Position numbers and translations under genes: made by a program
Notes under the pieces: generated by a model
What the model saw: the letters and a program-made list of their open reading frames with translations, nothing else
Databases searched by the model: none
What the model was told of the DNA's origin: nothing
Origin: Candidatus Bathyarchaeota archaeon B26-1
GTDB lineage: Archaea; Thermoproteota; Bathyarchaeia; Bathyarchaeales; B26-1
Length of the DNA stretch: 5,542 bases
Assembly (NCBI GenBank): GCA_001593925.1
Contig: LUCD01000103.1
Span: forward strand, 1-5,542
Reading direction: 5' to 3'
Shown here: positions 1-5,009 of the stretch, piece after piece
Numbering within the stretch: position 1 is the first letter of the stretch
Layout of the letters: each line of letters opens with the position of its first letter

Positions 1-770
1 TGAGGGTTTAGCCCCAGCTTTTGTTTTATCCGTTTCTCGAGGGCTGGGTTGATCTCGATCCCTATGCATCTTCTACCGGTCTTTAGGCAGACCCGCATGG
101 TTGTGCCTGAACCCAAGACTGGGTCGACGACCAAGTCGCCCTTGTTGGAGGATGTTCTGATGCATTTCTCGACCAGTTCGTCTGGGAGCTCGTTGCCGGC
201 GGTTTCAACCCCGTGCCGGTACGGCCTCTTGATGTACCAGACGTCTTCGGCGTAGTGTTCAGGCTTGTTGAAGGTGTAGTTGTTCGGGTCCTTCGCCAAG
301 AGTAGCAGGTGGTAGTGGGAGGTTGTGAATCTCCTCCTCGTGAAGACGCCGAACTGATACTTCCAGATGCAATGGTTGATCTGTGTGAAACCGGCATCCT
401 CAACGGCGTCGAGAACAACTCTTAGGTTGTTCCATCCCGAGAGCAACCACATGCTCCCGGAGTCTTTAAGCACGTTATATGACCATTCTAAGAGGCTCCG
501 GATGAAATCCGGATACTCCTCCTTGGGCACCTCAACGTAAGAGAGGGCGTCGGGGGTTCTATGGTAGGTTTGGAGGTTACCTTTGAAACCGATGCCGAAG
601 GGAGGGTCCGCGAACACCAGATCGGCTTTTTCGTCGAGCTCAACGTTACGGAAGTCGTCGAAGATGACTATGTGTGAATCGTCGATCCTCAAGACCTTAA
701 CGGTCTTCTCTCCTTCTCGGTTTGAACGGGGTTGCAGAGGCCTTGATGGACTGCGCCGCAGCTCCTTCAT
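1..770 (-). CDS. Beta-class DNA (N6-adenine or N4-cytosine) methyltransferase, C-terminus cut by window edge
   Basis: The protein transfers a methyl group from S-adenosylmethionine to an amino group of adenine or cytosine in a specific DNA site. Translation from ATG at 770 gives 256 residues, still open at base 1. Catalytic motif IV is ADPPFGIG (D55-F58). The SAM-binding motif I is DPVLGSGTT (216-224), followed by GIEINP (237-242) with the acidic ribose ligand E239. Motif IV before motif I, with about 150 residues including a basic stretch (TRRR, 144-147) between them, is the beta-class order. DPPF rather than SPPY favours N6-adenine, but this is not decisive. An in-frame TGA lies 9 bases upstream, so ATG 770 is the earliest start; the ribosome site (GAGGG) is weak. 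The first 26 residues are polar and basic and look poorly conserved, so TTG at 692 is a less likely alternative start. No endonuclease is visible, so it may be solitary or paired with a gene beyond the edge. Confidence 0.92.
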   Translation of the reverse strand, partial: MKELRRSPSRPLQPRSNREGEKTVKVLRIDDSHIVIFDDFRNVELDEKADLVFADPPFGIGFKGNLQTYHRTPDALSYVEVPKEEYPDFIRSLLEWSYNVLKDSGSMWLLSGWNNLRVVLDAVEDAGFTQINHCIWKYQFGVFTRRRFTTSHYHLLLLAKDPNNYTFNKPEHYAEDVWYIKRPYRHGVETAGNELPDELVEKCIRTSSNKGDLVVDPVLGSGTTMRVCLKTGRRCIGIEINPALEKRIKQKLGLNP

Positions 771-779
771 CGGGTTCCC

Positions 780-1349
780 TCACTCCCGTTGGATCGTTCC
801 CGCGCGGTTCATGATCTTCTTGTCGAGATGCTCGATAATAGACTTTCTCGCCCTGAGATATATCATGTAGGCGGGGATTATGTTGATTAAGGCCTGTGTG
901 ACGTTGAAGATCGCTATCGGCCCCAGAATGCCGACAACGACCTCCTCGGGCGTGGAGTAGAAGAGTGGGAGCAGACAGTAGTTCGCAACCGTCATGACCG
1001 CCACCCTCGACAGAACAGCCTTAACCGTGTCCACTATGATGTTTCTCCTGAACGCGGCGAACCCCACGATCGTCGAGAGCTCCGCGATCAGCTTGAAGAT
1101 TCCCCCAAAGAGGTTCCCTCTGAGGAAGATTATCGAACACCCGATTATGCATGTGTAGACTCCGCATAGGGGATTGAAGAGGAGCAGGCTCACCATCATG
1201 GGTACACCCGTCAAGTCCCACGAGATTTTAGCGTTAGGTAACAGCGGGAATGGGATGTCGAATGGCGGTCCCGGAACTATCTCGAACATTGCTGAGAGGG
1301 CTCCTAGGAGGCTGGCCACGGCGACTTCGCGGGTTTCCATCCTTCTCAA
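780..1349 (-). CDS. ECF transporter S component, RibU-like (putative riboflavin uptake)
   Basis: This is a 189-residue, very hydrophobic protein with about six predicted membrane segments (roughly residues 8-25, 44-59, 61-78, 82-99, 112-130 and 138-165) and a charged cytoplasmic tail. That is the size and topology of substrate-binding S components of energy-coupling factor vitamin transporters. Details resemble RibU: FPLLP (34-38) before WDLTGVP (44-50), ANYCLLPLF (122-130) near segment five, and FNVTQALI (148-155) in the last segment. Riboflavin is therefore the likeliest ligand, but the substrate is inferred. The ATPase and EcfT subunits are not in the window and would have to be encoded elsewhere. 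The start is TTG at 1349: a GGGAGG site at 1357-1362 stands 7 bases away, whereas ATG at 1340 has no properly spaced site. The methyltransferase gene begins 9 bases after its stop. Confidence 0.78.
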   Translation of the reverse strand: MRRMETREVAVASLLGALSAMFEIVPGPPFDIPFPLLPNAKISWDLTGVPMMVSLLLFNPLCGVYTCIIGCSIIFLRGNLFGGIFKLIAELSTIVGFAAFRRNIIVDTVKAVLSRVAVMTVANYCLLPLFYSTPEEVVVGILGPIAIFNVTQALINIIPAYMIYLRARKSIIEHLDKKIMNRAGTIQRE

Positions 1350-1354
1350 GACTG

Positions 1355-1364
1355 CTCCTCCCTT
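1355..1364 (-). promoter_or_regulatory. Strong Shine-Dalgarno site deciding a TTG start
   Basis: On the minus strand this reads AAGGGAGGAG. The GGGAGG core (1357-1362) is 7 bases before TTG at 1349. This supports TTG over the nearby ATG at 1340 as the start of the S-component gene. Confidence 0.75.
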
Positions 1365-1394
1365 AGACGAGAAAGTAAAATCTACGCTAAGTTA

Positions 1395-1402
1395 TATTTA
1401 AA
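1395..1402 (-). promoter_or_regulatory. TATA box of the S-component gene
   Basis: The minus strand reads ACAAAA-TTTAAATA, a good archaeal BRE (purine/A-rich, about 1403-1408) plus TATA box. A start of transcription about 25 bases downstream would fall near 1371-1375, leaving a short leader that holds the GGGAGG site. The match is by consensus only. Confidence 0.6.
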
Positions 1403-1417
1403 TTTTGTTGAACATAA
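1403..1417. promoter_or_regulatory. Imperfect dyad overlapping the BRE, candidate regulator operator
   Basis: TTTTGTTGAACATAA is a 15-base dyad centred on 1410 with six of seven base pairs symmetric (TGTT-G-AACA core). It abuts the TATA box on its upstream side. The downstream product of the neighbouring ArsR-like gene is a candidate binder. AT-rich DNA gives chance dyads, so this is tentative. Confidence 0.3.
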
Positions 1418-1418
1418 C

Positions 1419-1434
1419 TTGCCTATTTAGGTAA
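1419..1434. promoter_or_regulatory. Second imperfect dyad upstream of the S-component promoter
   Basis: TTGCCTATTTAGGTAA is a 16-base dyad, six of seven pairs symmetric around a TT centre (CCTA-TT-TAGG core). It lies between the ArsR-like stop codon and the TATA box, about 16-17 bases centre to centre from the preceding dyad. That spacing and size suit a homodimeric winged-helix protein. It is not followed by a T-run on either side that would make it an obvious terminator. Confidence 0.3.
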
Positions 1435-1440
1435 ATTAAA

Positions 1441-1737
1441 TTATTTTTTCTGAATTATTTTCTTAGCAAAATCAACAATATTTTTCATGAGCTCTTCGTC
1501 TACTGAGTAGAGGACGCGTGAACGGCCAACCTCATATATACCGACTAGGCCGCTCTCTTGGAGAACCTTGACGTGGCGGTAGATGGCGGCGTAGTTCATC
1601 TTCAACATCTGCGCCACAGCCTTGATGTGTAGAGGCCTCTTGGTCTCGTTTATGAGCGTGACTATTCTGAACCTCGTGGGGTTTCCAAGCGCATTCAAGA
1701 TCGTAGAAACCTTACGTATCTCCCCCTCAGTAAACAT
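1441..1737 (-). CDS. ArsR-like winged-helix transcriptional regulator
   Basis: This 98-residue DNA-binding protein is probably a homodimeric regulator. LGNPTRFRIV (17-26) is the hallmark first helix of ArsR-type domains. IKAVAQML (38-45) and NYAAIYRHVKVL (48-59) form the helix-turn-helix, and GIYEVGRSRVLYSV (66-79) is the beta wing. It has no cysteine at all and lacks the ELCVCD metal-sensing box, so a thiol-metal sensor is unlikely; the ligand is unknown. Start choice: the frame is open to GTG 1749, but ATG 1737 has GGTG six bases upstream. A TATA-like box at 1770-1777 also predicts transcription starting near 1748, which favours ATG. The S-component gene follows 91 bases downstream on the same strand, and dyads lie in both flanking gaps, so autoregulation and control of the transporter gene are plausible inferences. 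Confidence 0.85.
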   Translation of the reverse strand: MFTEGEIRKVSTILNALGNPTRFRIVTLINETKRPLHIKAVAQMLKMNYAAIYRHVKVLQESGLVGIYEVGRSRVLYSVDEELMKNIVDFAKKIIQKK

Positions 1738-1750
1738 CAACCCCACCACA

Positions 1751-1767
1751 TTTGTTATAATTACAAA
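1751..1767. promoter_or_regulatory. Imperfect dyad just upstream of the ArsR-like gene, candidate autoregulatory operator
   Basis: TTTGTTATAATTACAAA is a 17-base dyad centred on 1759 with seven of eight pairs symmetric (TTTGT...ACAAA arms). It lies between the TATA-like box and the start codon, a position typical for repression. Its left arm TTTGTT also occurs at 1404-1409 in front of the S-component gene, and GTTATAATTA (1754-1763) resembles GTTATATTTA (1391-1400). Operator function is inferred. Confidence 0.35.
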
Positions 1768-1769
1768 GA

Positions 1770-1777
1770 ATTTATTA
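1770..1777 (-). promoter_or_regulatory. TATA-like box of the ArsR-like gene
   Basis: The minus strand reads TAATAAAT. Transcription starting about 25 bases downstream would begin near 1748, leaving an 11-base leader before ATG 1737. It is a weak consensus in an AT-rich gap. Confidence 0.35.
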
Positions 1778-1837
1778 CATTTTCGCTAAACACAGCCAGA
1801 TTCAATCCTCTACCACCCGCCTTGCACCCGGAGAACA

Positions 1838-2644
1838 TCAAAGGGTGAGTTCTAAGCCGTCCCTACCCACGATGATCTCGCAGTTGAGATACTTCCTGCC
1901 GAGCCTCTCAACCTCCCCTTCACGCCCATAGAGGCTTGGGTGAATATGGTTGACGAGCAACCTGCGTATGTTTCCCTCCTTCAAACGGAGAGAACGGAAG
2001 AGCCTTTCCGGCCCGAAGTGGGCGCACTCGATTATAGCCAAGTCCGTCTCCTCCTCGAGGAGAGGTAGGGCTTCAAACTCGTCTCCAAGGTCCCCGGAGT
2101 ACACTACCCGTTTTCCTCCGGCTTTGAGGATGAAGGAGTAGGAGTAGCCCTCCTTTAGATGGGTGTTCCGGATGGCTGAGACCCGAACCCTCTCATCCAC
2201 GTAGAACTCGCCTTCCTCAACCGGAGAAATCTCTAGAGAGTATCTCAGCCTCGATAAATGTAGGGCTCGGAGAAGCTCCTTGAAGAGTTCTATAACGTCC
2301 GCCGGGAGGTACAGCCTCAACTCATTCTCAGGCTTGAACCTGAAGGCTCGACCACGCTTCTGCCAGAGGTGCATAACCTGTAGGAGCATGGGCAGGCCCC
2401 CAACATGGTCCGCATCGAAATGGGAGATGAATATGCTCTTTATCGAGTATATGTCGACCGTGGGCAGGGCATCTTCAGGTTCCAAACCGTAAAAGGTGAG
2501 CAGGGTATTGGTGTGCATGGTAGCTGCGCATGGTTCTCCAGCGTCGAAGAGGTAGGAGCAACCCTCAACCTCCACCAGAACGGACTCGTTCATATGCCCC
2601 ATAGCCGGGATTCCAGAGCCTGAGCCGAGGACCAGAACTCTCAT
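1838..2644 (-). CDS. RNase Z-like metallo-beta-lactamase-fold hydrolase with variant HxDxDH motif
   Basis: This 268-residue metal-dependent hydrolase has the metallo-beta-lactamase fold. The N-terminal strand LGSGSGIP (6-13) and LFDAGEP (32-38) are typical of RNase Z and related phosphodiesterases. The metal motif is SHFDADHVGGLPMLL (74-88), then H162 in RNTH, D185 in YSGDLG, and H233 in VNHIHP. In canonical family members the motif is HxHxDH; here the second histidine is D77, as in ComEC-type domains (established knowledge). The overall pattern after the motif still follows RNase Z, but the protein is shorter than archaeal RNase Z (about 300 residues) and no flexible arm is evident. The substrate is therefore unknown. 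The start is ATG 2644, with GGTGGG (2653-2658) 8 bases upstream. It follows trm1 on the same strand after 64 bases, with its own weak ATTTAAT box at 2677-2683. Confidence 0.85.
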   Translation of the reverse strand: MRVLVLGSGSGIPAMGHMNESVLVEVEGCSYLFDAGEPCAATMHTNTLLTFYGLEPEDALPTVDIYSIKSIFISHFDADHVGGLPMLLQVMHLWQKRGRAFRFKPENELRLYLPADVIELFKELLRALHLSRLRYSLEISPVEEGEFYVDERVRVSAIRNTHLKEGYSYSFILKAGGKRVVYSGDLGDEFEALPLLEEETDLAIIECAHFGPERLFRSLRLKEGNIRRLLVNHIHPSLYGREGEVERLGRKYLNCEIIVGRDGLELTL

Positions 2645-2676
2645 TTCGGCATCCCACCATAGAGAGGATTGTCCAC

Positions 2677-2683
2677 ATTAAAT
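2677..2683 (-). promoter_or_regulatory. Weak TATA-like box of the metallo-hydrolase gene
   Basis: The minus strand reads GATAAAG-ATTTAAT, 33-39 bases before ATG 2644 and inside the 64-base gap after trm1. It would give a leader of about 10 bases. Co-transcription with trm1 is equally possible. Confidence 0.3.
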
Positions 2684-2708
2684 CTTTATCGCGGCCTGTC
2701 TAAATCTT

Positions 2709-3905
2709 CTATAGGCTCTCCTCAACTGCCTCCTTAACGACTCTTGACGGCGCATCCGTTCTGATGCCTCGGCTGTTGAAGTGGGTCGGCGCGGCTTTGA
2801 ACCCCTTCTCCCTGATCTTGGTTATGACGCTCTTCAACGGCGGAATCCTCAAGTTGTGCTTGTCGCATATCTTGTCTATCGTGTAGTAGGTGGCGGGGCC
2901 TCCGGACTCCCCCTTGATTAGGGAGAGGAGCCGCATTATCCTTTTAGATTCTTTGAGCTCTCTGCTCTCCGCCTCCCTAACGGTCGACTCGCAGAAGCCC
3001 TCATCGGAGAGTTCTCCCAGCCAGAGGGGTCCAGCCGCCTCCATAACCGAGCCGCAGTTTGGACACTTCCATTCTAAGCGTGGAACCATTCCTATGTGGG
3101 TCTCCCTGTGGAGGCAGTTGAAGCAGTGGAGTATGTAGCCCATTCGGCGGATGCTCTCGTCGGCCCTCCGGGCGCCGTGGCGGATGAAGGCGTAGAGGCG
3201 GCAGTAATGGTTTACCGCGTAAGCTAGGGCCGGCTTGACTCCCATCTCGTGTTTGGCCGCCGCGAGGACGAGGGAGCCTATCAGTAGCCGAACGGCGATC
3301 TCGTGGCAGTACTCGGTCCTTAAGGGTTTACCCCCATACTTCCTGAGGGAGGCGTTCGGGTGGACTCCGCAGAGGGGAGCCATATCCGTGGCCGTTAAGG
3401 CTATTAGACCCCCGTTCCTCAAGGCTCGGACGGCTGAGTCCAAGTAGGGGACGGGGGAACCGAAGGGGTCCACATCGATGTAGTCGAACCTCACGCGGGG
3501 AGCCGCGTACTGGGATAGGAAGAGGTTCGCATCCTTATTCTCGGCTGAGGCTTTGCCTTCCACCCCGTTGAGGCGGATATTATACTCGATCATCCTGACC
3601 GCCAGGGGGTTTATGTCGTTCATGGCGACCTTCTCGACGTTGTCCACCTCGACGGCGAACCTTACCCCGCGGACTCCGCATCCAGCGAGAGGCTCAGACA
3701 CCACGAGTCCATGGGGAACCTTCCTGCCGTAAGCTTGGAGCGCCAAGACGGCTATGTCCCTGTTCATCTCCATAGCTGGGTTATAGAAGACCGGGGCCTT
3801 CGACGGGGCGTACTCCCAAGCCTTGGTCTTGTAGGCTTCGAGCTTCGGAACCAGAACGCGCACATCGCCTTCAACGACGATCTCTGTTGGGAAATCGAAC
3901 TCCAA
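2709..3905 (-). CDS. trm1: tRNA (guanine26-N2)-dimethyltransferase Trm1
   Basis: Trm1 methylates the exocyclic N2 of guanine 26 of many tRNAs twice with S-adenosylmethionine, stabilising the hinge between D and anticodon stems. The 398 residues match the archaeal family in length and order. VFYNPAMEMNRD (39-50) is the family signature. EPLAGCGVRGVRFA (71-84) and NDINP (96-100) bind SAM, DVDPFGSP (144-151) is the catalytic loop, and TATDMAPLCG (171-180) follows. A zinc site is formed by C261/C264 and C281/C284. The C-terminal part ends in the winged-helix-like tail with FNSRGIRTDAP (376-386). The start is TTG 3905, with GGTGGAG (3914-3920) 8 bases upstream; no ATG or GTG exists in frame before the upstream TAA. 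The gene is divergent from the 317-residue gene and followed by the metallo-hydrolase. It is probably a chromosomal housekeeping gene. Confidence 0.97.
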   Translation of the reverse strand: MEFDFPTEIVVEGDVRVLVPKLEAYKTKAWEYAPSKAPVFYNPAMEMNRDIAVLALQAYGRKVPHGLVVSEPLAGCGVRGVRFAVEVDNVEKVAMNDINPLAVRMIEYNIRLNGVEGKASAENKDANLFLSQYAAPRVRFDYIDVDPFGSPVPYLDSAVRALRNGGLIALTATDMAPLCGVHPNASLRKYGGKPLRTEYCHEIAVRLLIGSLVLAAAKHEMGVKPALAYAVNHYCRLYAFIRHGARRADESIRRMGYILHCFNCLHRETHIGMVPRLEWKCPNCGSVMEAAGPLWLGELSDEGFCESTVREAESRELKESKRIMRLLSLIKGESGGPATYYTIDKICDKHNLRIPPLKSVITKIREKGFKAAPTHFNSRGIRTDAPSRVVKEAVEESL

Positions 3906-3913
3906 GGAGCTGA

Positions 3914-3920
3914 CTCCACC
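3914..3920 (-). promoter_or_regulatory. Shine-Dalgarno site deciding the TTG start of trm1
   Basis: The minus strand reads GGTGGAG, 8 bases before TTG 3905. It supports a TTG start where no ATG or GTG is available before the in-frame stop. Confidence 0.6.
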
Positions 3921-3940
3921 AGACTCATGATGGATGCTGA

Positions 3941-3952
3941 TTTATTTATTTA
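3941..3952. promoter_or_regulatory. AT-rich box in the divergent promoter between trm1 and the 317-residue gene
   Basis: The plus strand reads TTTATTTATTTA. On the minus strand (TAAATAAATAAA) it is well placed as the trm1 TATA box, 36-47 bases before TTG 3905. On the plus strand it could also serve the 317-residue gene, with transcription starting near 3970; an alternative plus-strand box is ATATATTT at 3963-3970. A single box serving both directions is possible but unproven. Confidence 0.45.
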
Positions 3953-3980
3953 CTTCTTCAGAGATATATTTGAGGTGAGG

Positions 3981-3998
3981 ATGCTCTACGGGTTCTGA
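3981..3998 (+). other. Possible five-codon leader ORF (MLYGF) upstream of the 317-residue gene
   Basis: ATG CTC TAC GGG TTC TGA is preceded by GAGGTGAGG (3972-3980), a strong complement to archaeal 16S rRNA whose GAGG core is 5 bases from the ATG. It ends 12 bases before TTG 4011 and is in the same frame, so a ribosome stopping at the TGA would sit on the next GGGAGG site. Whether it is transcribed depends on which TATA box is used. It may be chance. Confidence 0.25.
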
Positions 3999-4004
3999 GG
4001 GAGG
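3999..4004 (+). promoter_or_regulatory. Shine-Dalgarno site deciding a TTG start
   Basis: GGGAGG lies 6 bases before TTG 4011. It fixes the start of the 317-residue gene, because the only upstream in-frame ATG (3981) is closed by TGA at 3996-3998. Confidence 0.75.
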
Positions 4005-4010
4005 TTTCCA

Positions 4011-4964
4011 TTGAAGTTCGTTGAGGTGGGCTGGAACGGAATATTTTTTGAGGCTCCAGAAGACTTCAGGCTTCTAAACGAGAGGGGAAACTTCAAGGAT
4101 GGATATATGAGGTTTGAGTCTGAGAACGGAATCTTAGAGTTGAAGTGGGAACACGCTCCTAGGAGAACCAAGTCCATCTCGGAGGTTGCAAGCGAGTTCA
4201 TCAAGCAGCTGGGAAAGAAGTATAAGAAGATGAAGATTTCCGTGAAGAAGACCAAGGCGACCAGGGTCTTCAAACATCACGCTTCTTACATGGGCCTCAA
4301 GACGAACATGGAGGAGCCCACCTACCTCTGGCACTGCGACGAGAGTAAACGCATCATCCTCTGCCACTTCGCCTTCAAGTCGATGAATGAGACTTCACGG
4401 GAGATCGTGAAGAGGGTGATAGAGACCTTCAAGTGCCACGGTGAGGACCCGAACACCTGGTCTCTTCTAGGCTTCAGCTTTAAGGCTCCCCCAACGTTCC
4501 TACTCACCGATAGGAAGATGACCGTAGGCGGCTCCCACCTGCTCCTAGTGGAGAGGGAGACGGGACTCTACAAGGAGATGCGGAGGGAAATCTTCTTTCA
4601 GTACTATTCAATGGCGAACATCCTCTTCAAGGACGATTACAAGGACCCAGTGAAATGGATGGAGAACAACTACATCAAGAACCTGAAGAAACGCTATCGT
4701 AAGCTCAAGTTCCAAGAGGTTGAGCCGCGGAGGTTCCGACGCCACACCGCGGCGGTCCAGAAGGGAGCCTCGAAGTCCGGTTTCTTCTGGAGGGGGAGAT
4801 CAGTCTACACTAACCTGACATGGTACTGCTCGAAGTCCAATAGGATGTACTCGGTTACGATCTCGTCCCACATGAAGAAGCCGGTCTTTTCGAAGCTCGA
4901 GTTGGACGAGAAGGCTTTAGAGAACCTCGCTGAGACCGTCTTCTCTTCAATCAAGTGCCATTGA
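4011..4964 (+). CDS. Uncharacterised 317-residue protein made of two tandem homologous domains
   Basis: The function is not recognised. The protein is soluble in appearance, basic, with no signal peptide or membrane segment. It is an internal duplication: residues about 8-143 and 150-317 align. Matching pieces are GIFFEAPEDF (10-19) with GFSFKAPPTF (154-163); FIKQLGKKYKKMKI (63-76) with YIKNLKKRYRKLKF (221-234); RVFKHHA (85-91) with RRFRRHT (240-246); WHCDESKR (107-114) with WYCSKSNR (271-278); and TFKCH (139-143) with SIKCH (313-317). The paired WxC and KCH residues recur in each copy and could bind metal or bridge by disulphide; that is inference. Alternating strands and one helix per copy faintly recall PsbP/Mog1-like alpha-beta folds, but I would not assign it. 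The second copy carries about 25 extra residues. It is the only plus-strand gene here, divergent from trm1 and convergent with the next gene. Start TTG 4011 has GGGAGG 6 bases upstream. Confidence 0.85.
   Translation: MKFVEVGWNGIFFEAPEDFRLLNERGNFKDGYMRFESENGILELKWEHAPRRTKSISEVASEFIKQLGKKYKKMKISVKKTKATRVFKHHASYMGLKTNMEEPTYLWHCDESKRIILCHFAFKSMNETSREIVKRVIETFKCHGEDPNTWSLLGFSFKAPPTFLLTDRKMTVGGSHLLLVERETGLYKEMRREIFFQYYSMANILFKDDYKDPVKWMENNYIKNLKKRYRKLKFQEVEPRRFRRHTAAVQKGASKSGFFWRGRSVYTNLTWYCSKSNRMYSVTISSHMKKPVFSKLELDEKALENLAETVFSSIKCH
4032..4439 (+). repeat. First copy of the intragenic duplication
   Basis: This codes for residues about 8-143, running from the GIFFEAPEDF piece to TFKCH. It is homologous to the second copy (about 4458-4961) at protein level only; the nucleotide sequence has diverged, so the duplication is old. 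Confidence 0.7.
4458..4961 (+). repeat. Second copy of the intragenic duplication
   Basis: This codes for residues about 150-317, from GFSFKAPPTF to the terminal SIKCH. It is longer than the first copy, with extra residues mainly before the YIKNLKKRYRK helix and around the FWRGRSVY segment. Confidence 0.7.
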
Positions 4965-5009
4965 GCGGGTTGTTGAGGAGCTCTCACGCATAGAGCGGTA
5001 GAAGCCGCG

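Noticed and set aside
83..418. Minus-strand open frame of 111 codons rich in Ser, Thr and Arg
   Set aside because: It lies in another frame of the DNA methyltransferase, which has clear catalytic motifs; its composition is typical of a shadow frame.
497..513. Perfect hairpin TCCGGAT-GAA-ATCCGGA
   Set aside because: It lies inside the methyltransferase coding sequence (YPDFIR region), has no T-run and no partner copy, and codon use explains it.
1419..1434. Dyad considered as a terminator for the ArsR-like gene
   Set aside because: The arms are short and the minus strand after it has no T-run, so an operator is a better though still tentative reading.
1750..1837. Gap searched for a tRNA or other RNA gene
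   Set aside because: There is no cloverleaf, T-loop GTTCRANNC or other RNA signature; only promoter-like AT-rich sequence and one dyad.
3711..3998. Plus-strand open frame of 95 codons ending in MLYGF
   Set aside because: Most of it is antisense to the N-terminal part of trm1 and resembles nothing. Only its last six codons, counting the stop, are of interest, as a possible separate leader ORF.
3986..4273. Minus-strand open frame with hydrophobic start
   Set aside because: It is antisense to the 317-residue gene, whose internal duplication proves the plus-strand frame is the coding one.
4965..5009. Convergent gap searched for a terminator or small RNA
   Set aside because: It contains only a short GAGCTC palindrome and no T-rich tract; nothing can be supported.
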